From NCBI GenBank assembly GCA_964035575.1, contig OZ037838.1, forward strand, positions 124,001 to 188,000: a DNA stretch of 64,000 bases, written 5' to 3'. A program made the position numbers and the translations under genes. The notes beneath the pieces were generated by a model. The model made no database searches. It saw only the letters and a program-made list of their open reading frames with translations, and was not told where the DNA came from. Origin of the DNA: Rhynchopus sp. YZ270_cl-10 (lineage: Eukaryota; Euglenozoa; Diplonemea; Diplonemida; Diplonemidae). Shown here one piece after another: positions 1-10,800 of the stretch; the first letter of the stretch is position 1; each line of letters begins with the position of its first letter.

Positions 1-33
1 GATGGCAAAAACATAAATCACAGAAATCAAACG

Positions 34-37
34 AAAA
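34..37 (-). terminator. Pol III terminator of tRNA-Ser
   Basis: A TTTT run on the minus strand begins 11 nt after the 3' end of the tRNA-Ser gene. T-runs of four or more are the usual RNA polymerase III stop signal. It is short, so read-through is possible. Confidence 0.6.
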
Positions 38-47
38 GGTAAAGAAC

Positions 48-128
48 GCTGACGGCAGGGTTCGAACCTGCGCGGGCAGAGCCCAGTGGATTTCAAGTCC
101 ACCTCCGTAACCACTTGGATACGTCAGC
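48..128 (-). tRNA. tRNA-Ser(UGA)
   Basis: An 81-nt cloverleaf can be drawn on the minus strand. The acceptor arms GCTGACG and CGTCAGC pair perfectly. The D-arm carries AAGTGGTTA, the anticodon stem GTGGA/TCCAC closes the loop CTTGAAA (anticodon TGA), a long variable arm follows (type II, as expected for serine), and the T-arm has GGTTCGAACCC. No intron is seen and CCA is not encoded, as is normal for eukaryotes. The internal A and B boxes are intact, so it looks functional. Confidence 0.96.
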
Positions 129-194
129 ATAGTTGAGGAAGTACAACGCCCCAGATCCTGAAAATGGGCACAAAAAAGAGAATCCAATCGATCC

Positions 195-200
195 AAAAAA
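195..200 (-). terminator. Pol III terminator of tRNA-Lys
   Basis: A run of six T on the minus strand begins 5 nt after the 3' end of the tRNA-Lys gene. This is a strong RNA polymerase III termination signal. Confidence 0.85.
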
Positions 201-205
201 GTAGG

Positions 206-277
206 CACCCGCCGTGGGGATCGAACCCACGACCATTGGATTAAAAGTCCAACGCTCTACCGCTGAGCTAGGCGGGC
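206..277 (-). tRNA. tRNA-Lys(UUU)
   Basis: A 72-nt type I cloverleaf lies on the minus strand. The acceptor GCCCGCC pairs with GGCGGGT (one G-U pair), the D-arm has TAGCTCAGCGGTAGAGC, the anticodon stem TTGGA/TCCAA closes the loop CTTTTAA (anticodon TTT), and the T-arm has GGGTTCGATCCC. There is no intron and no encoded CCA. The satellite block begins about 15 bp upstream of the 5' end of this gene, so the tRNA is the sharp left border of the 30-kb repeat region. Confidence 0.97.
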
Positions 278-292
278 ATTCGTTTTAAAGGA

Positions 293-2998
293 ATGCTGTG
301 TGTGGGTGTGTAGTGTGTGTGGTGTGGGTGGCGCACATCTCTATAGTAAAGACTAAAAAACTAAGGTTTTTTAGGATTTTTTTTTGGGCCTCAATACCCC
401 CAAACAACACGTTAAGCCCAAAAAATTCACTTTTGGATGAGCAACTATTTATTTAAAAAAATCGATTTTTTGGTCAAATCCCCCTGGTGGTGAGGGGGTG
501 TGTGTGTGTGTGTGTGTGGGTGTGTGTGGGTGTGCTGTGTGTGGGTGTGTAGTGTGTGTGGTGTGGGTGGCGCACATCTCTATAGTAAAGACTAAAAAAC
601 TAAGGTTTTTTAGGATTGGTGACGGGCTAAAAAACCTGTCGTTCTTGTGTGACACTTCCATGGAAACGTGATGAGGACCACACTTTTTTTACAGGTGGTT
701 TTTTGTACTCAGGTAGCTACGTAGCCTTCAGGGAGGCAATCGTGTGCTAATACAGAAAGTATCAGTCAAGGCTGTCCTTACAGACGCATGCCAAAGCGGC
801 CGCCACATGGGTGTGGACTTAAGATTGAAGTTTCATCATTGTACTAGCCCAGGGAGGGTTCCCGGCTACCGGCGAGGTCTCTTCCAATCCGTTCCCTAGT
901 TTCCTAGGGGGGCCTCCTTGGCTTCACTGGCTAGGGCTCTGCAGGTCGGGGCGTTCGCGTGCGCGCTTCGCGCGCCCGCTCACGGTAAGGCATCACAAAA
1001 AAACCTCACTCATGCCTTCATGAACTGGCTTTTCAGGTGAAAAGTGCCCTGTTAAAAAGTGGTGTTTTTGTGGTACATGACAGATGGTCAAAAGAGTGAT
1101 CTGACCATATTCCCCAGGTATAACTGGTACTCAAAAAGTTCATTAACGAAGGAATCTTGCACTTTTGACCATCACATATTACATGTGTTTTTTCAGGTTT
1201 TTCAATGCACTTTCCTGTACTGGGAAGCATGCCACAAGTGTCATGTTTTACAAGGTAAAAATGACCAAAAAAGCTGATTTTTGGCCGAATGCCACATGTC
1301 ATTTGGCAGTCCATTTTTTGAACAGGACTGTCTTAAATTTTTTTTTTGGGCCTCAATACCCCCAAACAACACGTTAAGCCCAAAAAATTCACTTTTGGAT
1401 GAGCAACTATTTATTTAAAAAAATCGATTTTTTGGTCAAATCCCCTCTGGATGGTGAGGGGGTGTGTGGGTGGGTGTGTGGGTGGGTGGTGTGGGTGTGG
1501 GTTTGCGGGTGTGTGGTGTGGGTGGCGCACATCTCTATAGTAAAGACTAAAAAACTAAGGTTTTTTAGGATTTGGTGACGGGCTAAAAAACCTGTCGTTC
1601 TTGTGTGACACTTCCATGGAAACGTGATGAGGACCTCACCTTTTTTTACAGGTGGTTTTTTTTGTAAGGACCTCACACACTGGGCAGGCGGTCAGCTATT
1701 CGCTTCCCGCGGGGCGTTCGCGTGCGCGCTTCGCGCGCCTGCTCACGGTAACGTGTACAAAAAAACCTCACTCGTGCCTTCATGAACTGGCCTGTAAAGT
1801 GGCCTGTAAAAAGTGGTGTTTTTGTGGTAAACGCCAGATGGTCAAAAGAGTGATCTGAGCATATTCCCCAGGTATAACTGGTACTCAAAAAGTTCATTAA
1901 CGAAGGAATCTTGCACTTTTGACCATCACATATTAGATGTGTTTTTTCAGGTTTTTCAATGCACTTTCCTGTACTGGGAAGCATGCCACAAGTGTCATGT
2001 TTTACAAGGTAAAAATGACCAAAAAAGCTGATTTTTGGCCGAATGCCACATGTCATTTGGCAGTCCAATTTCTGAACACGACTGAAAAAAAATTTTTTTT
2101 TGGGCCTCAATACCCCCAAACAACACGTTAAGCCCAAAAAATTCACTTTTGGATGAGCAACTATTTATTTAAAAAAATCGATTTTTTGGTCAAATCCCCT
2201 CTGGTGGTGAGGGGGTGTGTGTGTGTGTGTGTGGGTGTGTGTGGGTGTGTGTGTGTAGTGTGTGTGGTGTGGGTGGCGCACATCTCTATAGTAAAGACTA
2301 AAAAACTAAGGTTTTTTAGGATTTGGTGACGGGCTAAAAAACCTGTCGTTCTTGTGTGACACTTCCATGGAAACGTGATGAGGACCTCACCTTTTTTTAC
2401 AGGTGGTTTTTTTTGTAAGGACCTCACACACTGGGCAGGCGGTCAGCTATTCGCTTCCCACGGGGCGTTCGCGTGCGCGCTTCGCGCGCCCGCTCACGGT
2501 AACGTGTACAAAAAAACCTCACTCGTGCCTTCATGAACTGGCCTGTAAAGTGGCCTGTAAAAAGTGGTGTTTTTGTGGTAAACGCCAGATGGTCAAAAGA
2601 GTGATCTGAGCATATTCCCCAGGTATAACTGGTACTCAAAAAGTTCATTAACGAAGGAATCTTGCACTTTTGACCATCACATATTAGATGTGTTTTTTCA
2701 GGTTTTTCAATGCACTTTCCTGTACTGGGAAGCATGCCACAAGTGTCATGTTTTACAAGGCAAAAATGACCAAAAAAGCTGATTTTTGGCCGAATGCCAC
2801 ATGTCATTTGGCAGTCCAATTTCTGAACACGACTGAAAAAAAATTTTTTTTTGGGCCTCAATACCCCCAAACAACACGTTAAGCCCAAAAAATTCACTTT
2901 TGGATGAGCAACTATTTATTTAAAAAAATCGATTTGGTGACGGGCTAAAAAACCTGTCGTTCTTGTGTGACACTCATGGAAACGTGATAACCTCACTT
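293..2998. repeat. Mosaic satellite block 1 (modules A, B, C; ~750-bp period)
   Basis: The block is built from three modules. A is a TG-rich tract ending in GTGGCGCACATCTC and a CTAAAAAAC/GTTTTTTAG hairpin. B starts GGTGACGGGCTAAAAAACC and holds a GC-rich hairpin around GCGCGCTTCGCGCG. C runs from about GTGGTGTTTTTGTGG to AAAAAAATCGATT. It opens with a left-truncated A module next to tRNA-Lys. Two near-identical units lie 751 bp apart (compare 1673-2146 with 2424-2897). The last B module (from 2936) is cut off about 65 bp in. Short open frames recur only because the DNA recurs, and none resembles a known protein. Confidence 0.92.
706..946. other. Non-satellite segment replacing part of a B module
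   Basis: Inside a B module, the usual sequence between GTGGTTTTTTGT and CGGGGCGTTCGCG is replaced by about 241 bp found nowhere else in the window. It contains a short palindromic stretch (CCCTAG...CTAGGG, near 894-909). No coding capacity is evident. It could be a small insertion with a matching deletion, or a fragment captured by template switching. Confidence 0.6.
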
Positions 2999-3285
2999 TT
3001 TGTTTTTTTATTGTTTGAAAACTTGGAATAATCAAGTGTCGCAACACAATATCCACGACACGCCCACCCTCCGCCCCGCTTACTTGATACCATTCACACC
3101 CCTTTTAGCGGTCTACGTTGAGATGTCCTACTCCCGCTGCCGCTCATCAGTCAACGAAACGGGTATCATTGCAACACAAGCGAGTAACTCCTTGTGCGAA
3201 GTAAGTGACTCGGGGTATTCTCCATGCCTCACAATGTGGGAAAGGCTATAGTGGAAGCCAGTTCCATCTGGGGCTAATACAGGTG
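2999..3285. other. Unique island segment, no gene recognised
   Basis: This is the left part of the only non-satellite island in the repeat region. It follows an abrupt end of a B module at about 3000. Base composition is mixed and no recognisable gene, RNA or repeat is visible. At its right end ACAGGTGG..TTTTTTTT leads back into a B-module fragment. Confidence 0.5.
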
Positions 3286-3395
3286 GGGTTTTTTTTTTAC
3301 CTCACGCACTGGGCAGGTGGTCCGCTATTCGCTTCCCACGAGGCGCTCGCGTGCGCGCTTCGCGCGCCCGCTCGCGGTAACGCAAACATAAAACC
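3286..3395 (+). repeat. Isolated B-module fragment (variant)
   Basis: The CTCACGCACTGGGCAGG...GCGCGCTTCGCGCGCCCG core of module B occurs here outside the arrays. It is the diverged variant with GGTGGTCCGCTATTCGC and CGCTCGCG on either side of the hairpin, and is followed by CTCTGGTGACTTTTTT. A second copy of this variant lies at 21670-21800, followed by a similar CTAGGGTGACTTTTTT. The two therefore belong to one subfamily. Confidence 0.8.
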
Positions 3396-3495
3396 TCTCT
3401 GGTGACTTTTTTACACTTTTCGGCGTTCCTTGCTCACCAGACGCACGGTGCCTCTGAGTTCTGAACACTTTTTTGCCTGCTGTGATTGAGTAGTT

Positions 3496-3774
3496 GTGGC
3501 GGAAGTTCCACGAACGAGTCAAACATGGGGGTGTTCAGGTCCAGGACAACAATCGGCCCCCAAGTCCCTGCGCGCCTGTCGGAAATGTACATCACTGCGT
3601 CGGGACGAGCACTTTCCCGTGGCCCTGGCCAACGCCCTTACCGGCAGTCTTGCTGACGACGGATATGTTTCCAAGCAGGTTGAGCAGGCTGAAAACCCTG
3701 CACATACGACAAGGCAGGCACGTCGGGTTTGCGGGTTTGCGACAAGGCAGGCCGCGCCGCCAGTACCCCGTTAG
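3496..3774 (+). pseudogene. Possible fragment of a Helitron-associated (DUF6570-like) protein
   Basis: A 92-codon open stretch contains LRACRKCTSLRRDEHFPVAL followed by ANALTGSL (about 3565-3650). This resembles the pattern C-x2-C-x2-L-(K/R)...P-x-(F/L)ALANGL seen in the domain that often precedes Helitron helicases and related PIF1-type proteins. The resemblance is recalled from memory and only about 35 residues long. No start, no further domain and no helicase follow. If correct it is a small relic of a rolling-circle DNA transposon stranded in the satellite island. Otherwise it is a chance open frame. Confidence 0.25.
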
Positions 3775-4340
3775 CGCAAACAACATGTACTCTGCAGCGT
3801 CGCTCCCTATTGACCTACGACGAAATCCTACCGATGTGCCTACATGGGGCGTCCCCCGTCAGTAGTGCGCCAGATGAGGGGCACGAAGCCCCTACTCTTC
3901 GCCCGCCTTTTATACAAAACTTGAAACACCGACCATTTTTGGTCATCATTTTTTCCTTTTCATTATTCCATTTCCTTTTTCCTTTTCCATTTCCTGTTCA
4001 TTTTATTGTCTTTATTGTCTTCTCCATTTCTTCCTTTTTCCTTTCTATTCTCATAAAAAACTAGTCCAAGTACAAAAAAGAGAAAAAAAAAAACTATTGA
4101 CCTCCTCCGTAAATCTCATGTTTGCGACAATCCTCCGACGTATTTTTCCGCAGCACCTGAATAAAGCATGAACTTTCATACCACGCTCGCCACATCTTAC
4201 AGCACTCCTGCAGTGTCATTGTCCGGATATTTTTAGATTTTCCATTCTATGTGTTCATTTTCTATCCATTGCGACCACTCTCGGTATGATTAGCACTGTA
4301 GATATTTCTTCATTCACACACGTCCGTAAAATGTCGAAAA
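3775..4340. other. Unique island segment with T-rich tract, no gene recognised
   Basis: This stretch separates the possible Helitron relic from the 577-bp array. From about 3930 to 4060 it is a pyrimidine-rich, TTCC/TTTC-laden low-complexity tract. The rest is AT-rich and without recognisable features. The array begins within AATTTTTGGTTTTTGTGG at about 4338-4355. Confidence 0.6.
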
Positions 4341-4794
4341 TTTTTGGTTTTTGTGGTAAACGCCAGCTGGTCTGAAGAGTGATCTGACTATATTCCCCAG
4401 ATATAACTGGTACTCAAAAAATGCATTAACGAAGGAATCGTGCACTTTTGACCACCACACATTACATGTGATTTTTTAGGTTTTTCAAGGCAAAAATGCT
4501 GATTTTGGCATAATGCCAAGTGTCATTTACTAAAGCAATTTTTGAACAGGACTGTCTTAATATTTTATTTTCCGCCTCAATATCCCCAAACTGCACGATG
4601 TACCCAAAAAAGTCACTTTCTGATAAGCAAAAGTTTAGTGAAATATTTCGAAAAATCCACCTGTGGTGAGGGGGTGTGTGTGTGTGGGTGTGTGGGTGTG
4701 TGGGTGTGTGGGGGTGGGTGTGTGGGGGTGGGTGTGGGTGGCGCACGGCCTAAAGTAAAAACTAAAAAACTAAGGTTTTTTAGGATTTTTTTCT

Positions 4795-4849
4795 GAACTG
4801 GAGTGTGCGTACTCGGCAGTTTCACTGCCCAATACGCACATTCCAGTTC
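4795..4849. other. 26-bp-arm hairpin of the 577-bp unit (first copy)
   Basis: The left arm 4795-4820 (GAACTGGAGTGTGCGTAC...) and right arm 4824-4849 (...TACGCACATTCCAGTTC) pair at 23 of 26 positions plus a G-T pair. Only TTC separates them. The same hairpin recurs every 577 bp through the array. It sits where the mosaic satellite has its GC-rich hairpin, which also has a TTC loop. It could be a foldback element, a replication or cruciform site, or a source of small hairpin RNA. Confidence 0.85.
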
Positions 4850-7800
4850 TGCCGCTCATGGAAACTGGCTGGCTGGTGGTGCCTGCCTTAAGTGGCTCTT
4901 CAGGCGAAAAGTGGCCTGTTGAAAAAGTAGTGTTTTTGTGGTAAACGCCAGCTGGTCTGAAGAGTGATCTGACTATATTCCCCAGATATAACTGGTACTC
5001 AAAAAATGCATTAACGAAGGAATCGTGCACTTTTGACCACCACACATTACATGTGATTTTTTAGGTTTTTCAAGGCAAAAATGCTGATTTTGGCATAATG
5101 CCAAGTGTCATTTACTAAAGCAATTTTTGAACAGGACTGTCTTAATATTTTTTTTTCCGCCTCAATATCCCCAAACTGCACGATGTACCCAAAAAAGTCA
5201 CTTTCTGATAAGCAAAAGTTTAGTGAAATATTTCGAAAAATCCACCTGTGGTGAGGGGGTGTGTGTGTGTGGGTGTGTGGGTGTGTGGGGGTGGGTGTGT
5301 GGGGGTGGGTGTGGGTGGCGCACGGCCTAAAGTAAAAACTAAAAAACTAAGGTTTTTTAGGATTTTTTTCTGAACTGGAGTGTGCGTACTCGGCAGTTTC
5401 ACTGCCCAATACGCACATTCCAGTTCTGCCGCTCATGGAAACTGGCTGGCTGGTGGTGCCTGCCTTAAGTGGCTCTTCAGGCGAAAAGTGGCCTGTTGAA
5501 AAAGTAGTGTTTTTGTGGTAAACGCCAGCTGGTCTGAAGAGTGATCTGACTATATTCCCCAGATATAACTGGTACTCAAAAAATGCATTAACGAAGGAAT
5601 CGTGCACTTTTGACCACCACACATTACATGTGATTTTTTAGGTTTTTCAAGGCAAAAATGCTGATTTTGGCATAATGCCAAGTGTCATTTACTAAAGCAA
5701 TTTTTGAACAGGACTGTCTTAATATTTTTTTTTCCGCCTCAATATCCCCAAACTGCACGATGTACCCAAAAAAGTCACTTTCTGATAAGCAAAAGTTTAG
5801 TGAAATATTTCGAAAAATCCACCTGTGGTGAGGGGGTGTGTGTGTGTGGGTGTGTGGGTGTGTGGGGGTGGGTGTGTGGGGGTGGGTGTGGGTGGCGCAC
5901 GGCCTAAAGTAAAAACTAAAAAACTAAGGTTTTTTAGGATTTTTTTCTGAACTGGAGTGTGCGTACTCGGCAGTTTCACTGCCCAATACGCACATTCCAG
6001 TTCTGCCGCTCATGGAAACTGGCTGGCTGGTGGTGCCTGCCTTAAGTGGCTCTTCAGGCGAAAAGTGGCCTGTTGAAAAAGTAGTGTTTTTGTGGTAAAC
6101 GCCAGCTGGTCTGAAGAGTGATCTGACTATATTCCCCAGATATAACTGGTACTCAAAAAATGCATTAACGAAGGAATCGTGCACTTTTGACCACCACACA
6201 TTACATGTGATTTTTTAGGTTTTTCAAGGCAAAAATGCTGATTTTGGCATAATGCCAAGTGTCATTTACTAAAGCAATTTTTGAACAGGACTGTCTTAAT
6301 ATTTTATTTTCCGCCTCAATATCCCCAAACTGCACGATGTACCCAAAAAAGTCACTTTCTGATAAGCAAAAGTTTAGTGAAATATTTCGAAAAATCCACC
6401 TGTGGTGAGGGGGTGTGTGTGTGTGGGTGTGTGGGTGTGTGGGGGTGGGTGTGTGGGGGTGGGTGTGGGTGGCGCACGGCCTAAAGTAAAAACTAAAAAA
6501 CTAAGGTTTTTTAGGATTTTTTTCTGAACTGGAGTGTGCGTACTCGGCAGTTTCACTGCCCAATACGCACATTCCAGTTCTGCCGCTCATGGAAACTGGC
6601 TGGCTGGTGGTGCCTGCCTTAAGTGGCTCTTCAGGCGAAAAGTGGCCTGTTGAAAAAGTAGTGTTTTTGTGGTAAACGCCAGCTGGTCTGAAGAGTGATC
6701 TGACTATATTCCCCAGATATAACTGGTACTCAAAAAATGCATTAACGAAGGAATCGTGCACTTTTGACCACCACACATTACATGTGATTTTTTAGGTTTT
6801 TCAAGGCAAAAATGCTGATTTTGGCATAATGCCAAGTGTCATTTACTAAAGCAATTTTTGAACAGGACTGTCTTAATATTTTTTTTTCCGCCTCAATATC
6901 CCCAAACTGCACGATGTACCCAAAAAAGTCACTTTCTGATAAGCAAAAGTTTAGTGAAATATTTCGAAAAATCCACCTGTGGTGAGGGGGTGTGTGTGTG
7001 TGGGTGTGTGGGTGTGTGGGGGTGGGTGTGTGGGGGTGGGTGTGGGTGGCGCACGGCCTAAAGTAAAAACTAAAAAACTAAGGTTTTTTAGGATTTTTTT
7101 CTGAACTGGAGTGTGCGTACTCGGCAGTTTCACTGCCCAATACGCACATTCCAGTTCTGCCGCTCATGGAAACTGGCTGGCTGGTGGTGCCTGCCTTAAG
7201 TGGCTCTTCAGGCGAAAAGTGGCCTGTTGAAAAAGTAGTGTTTTTGTGGTAAACGCCAGCTGGTCTGAAGAGTGATCTGACTATATTCCCCAGATATAAC
7301 TGGTACTCAAAAAATGCATTAACGAAGGAATCGTGCACTTTTGACCACCACACATTACATGTGATTTTTTAGGTTTTTCAAGGCAAAAATGCTGATTTTG
7401 GCATAATGCCAAGTGTCATTTACTAAAGCAATTTTTGAACAGGACTGTCTTAATATTTTTTTTTCCGCCTCAATATCCCCAAACTGCACGATGTACCCAA
7501 AAAAGTCACTTTCTGATAAGCAAAAGTTTAGTGAAATATTTCGAAAAATCCACCTGTGGTGAGGGGGTGTGTGTGTGTGGGTGTGTGGGTGTGTGGGGGT
7601 GGGTGTGTGGGGGTGGGTGTGGGTGGCGCACGGCCTAAAGTAAAAACTAAAAAACTAAGGTTTTTTAGGATTTTTTTCTGAACTGGAGTGTGCGTACTCG
7701 GCAGTTTCACTGCCCAATACGCACATTCCAGTTCTGCCGCTCATGGAAACTGGCTGGCTGGTGGTGCCTGCCTTAAGTGGCTCTTCAGGCGAAAAGTGGC

Positions 7801-10800
7801 CTGTTGAAAAAGTAGTGTTTTTGTGGTAAACGCCAGCTGGTCTGAAGAGTGATCTGACTATATTCCCCAGATATAACTGGTACTCAAAAAATGCATTAAC
7901 GAAGGAATCGTGCACTTTTGACCACCACACATTACATGTGATTTTTTAGGTTTTTCAAGGCAAAAATGCTGATTTTGGCATAATGCCAAGTGTCATTTAC
8001 TAAAGCAATTTTTGAACAGGACTGTCTTAATATTTTTTTTTCCGCCTCAATATCCCCAAACTGCACGATGTACCCAAAAAAGTCACTTTCTGATAAGCAA
8101 AAGTTTAGTGAAATATTTCGAAAAATCCACCTGTGGTGAGGGGGTGTGTGTGTGTGGGTGTGTGGGTGTGTGGGGGTGGGTGTGTGGGGGTGGGTGTGGG
8201 TGGCGCACGGCCTAAAGTAAAAACTAAAAAACTAAGGTTTTTTAGGATTTTTTTCTGAACTGGAGTGTGCGTACTCGGCAGTTTCACTGCCCAATACGCA
8301 CATTCCAGTTCTGCCGCTCATGGAAACTGGCTGGCTGGTGGTGCCTGCCTTAAGTGGCTCTTCAGGCGAAAAGTGGCCTGTTGAAAAAGTAGTGTTTTTG
8401 TGGTAAACGCCAGCTGGTCTGAAGAGTGATCTGACTATATTCCCCAGATATAACTGGTACTCAAAAAATGCATTAACGAAGGAATCGTGCACTTTTGACC
8501 ACCACACATTACATGTGATTTTTTAGGTTTTTCAAGGCAAAAATGCTGATTTTGGCATAATGCCAAGTGTCATTTACTAAAGCAATTTTTGAACAGGACT
8601 GTCTTAATATTTTTTTTTCCGCCTCAATATCCCCAAACTGCACGATGTACCCAAAAAAGTCACTTTCTGATAAGCAAAAGTTTAGTGAAATATTTCGAAA
8701 AATCCACCTGTGGTGAGGGGGTGTGTGTGTGTGGGTGTGTGGGTGTGTGGGGGTGGGTGTGTGGGGGTGGGTGTGGGTGGCGCACGGCCTAAAGTAAAAA
8801 CTAAAAAACTAAGGTTTTTTAGGATTTTTTTCTGAACTGGAGTGTGCGTACTCGGCAGTTTCACTGCCCAATACGCACATTCCAGTTCTGCCGCTCATGG
8901 AAACTGGCTGGCTGGTGGTGCCTGCCTTAAGTGGCTCTTCAGGCGAAAAGTGGCCTGTTGAAAAAGTAGTGTTTTTGTGGTAAACGCCAGCTGGTCTGAA
9001 GAGTGATCTGACTATATTCCCCAGATATAACTGGTACTCAAAAAATGCATTAACGAAGGAATCGTGCACTTTTGACCACCACACATTACATGTGATTTTT
9101 TAGGTTTTTCAAGGCAAAAATGCTGATTTTGGCATAATGCCAAGTGTCATTTACTAAAGCAATTTTTGAACAGGACTGTCTTAATATTTTATTTTCCGCC
9201 TCAATATCCCCAAACTGCACGATGTACCCAAAAAAGTCACTTTCTGATAAGCAAAAGTTTAGTGAAATATTTCGAAAAATCCACCTGTGGTGAGGGGGTG
9301 TGTGTGTGTGGGTGTGTGGGTGTGTGGGGGTGGGTGTGTGGGGGTGGGTGTGGGTGGCGCACGGCCTAAAGTAAAAACTAAAAAACTAAGGTTTTTTAGG
9401 ATTTTTTTCTGAACTGGAGTGTGCGTACTCGGCAGTTTCACTGCCCAATACGCACATTCCAGTTCTGCCGCTCATGGAAACTGGCTGGCTGGTGGTGCCT
9501 GCCTTAAGTGGCTCTTCAGGCGAAAAGTGGCCTGTTGAAAAAGTAGTGTTTTTGTGGTAAACGCCAGCTGGTCTGAAGAGTGATCTGACTATATTCCCCA
9601 GATATAACTGGTACTCAAAAAATGCATTAACGAAGGAATCGTGCACTTTTGACCACCACACATTACATGTGATTTTTTAGGTTTTTCAAGGCAAAAATGC
9701 TGATTTTGGCATAATGCCAAGTGTCATTTACTAAAGCAATTTTTGAACAGGACTGTCTTAATATTTTTTTTTCCGCCTCAATATCCCCAAACTGCACGAT
9801 GTACCCAAAAAAGTCACTTTCTGATAAGCAAAAGTTTAGTGAAATATTTCGAAAAATCCACCTGTGGTGAGGGGGTGTGTGTGTGTGGGTGTGTGGGTGT
9901 GTGGGGGTGGGTGTGTGGGGGTGGGTGTGGGTGGCGCACGGCCTAAAGTAAAAACTAAAAAACTAAGGTTTTTTAGGATTTTTTTCTGAACTGGAGTGTG
10001 CGTACTCGGCAGTTTCACTGCCCAATACGCACATTCCAGTTCTGCCGCTCATGGAAACTGGCTGGCTGGTGGTGCCTGCCTTAAGTGGCTCTTCAGGCGA
10101 AAAGTGGCCTGTTGAAAAAGTAGTGTTTTTGTGGTAAACGCCAGCTGGTCTGAAGAGTGATCTGACTATATTCCCCAGATATAACTGGTACTCAAAAAAT
10201 GCATTAACGAAGGAATCGTGCACTTTTGACCACCACACATTACATGTGATTTTTTAGGTTTTTCAAGGCAAAAATGCTGATTTTGGCATAATGCCAAGTG
10301 TCATTTACTAAAGCAATTTTTGAACAGGACTGTCTTAATATTTTTTTTTCCGCCTCAATATCCCCAAACTGCACGATGTACCCAAAAAAGTCACTTTCTG
10401 ATAAGCAAAAGTTTAGTGAAATATTTCGAAAAATCCACCTGTGGTGAGGGGGTGTGTGTGTGTGGGTGTGTGGGTGTGTGGGGGTGGGTGTGTGGGGGTG
10501 GGTGTGGGTGGCGCACGGCCTAAAGTAAAAACTAAAAAACTAAGGTTTTTTAGGATTTTTTTCTGAACTGGAGTGTGCGTACTCGGCAGTTTCACTGCCC
10601 AATACGCACATTCCAGTTCTGCCGCTCATGGAAACTGGCTGGCTGGTGGTGCCTGCCTTAAGTGGCTCTTCAGGCGAAAAGTGGCCTGTTGAAAAAGTAG
10701 TGTTTTTGTGGTAAACGCCAGCTGGTCTGAAGAGTGATCTGACTATATTCCCCAGATATAACTGGTACTCAAAAAATGCATTAACGAAGGAATCGTGCAC

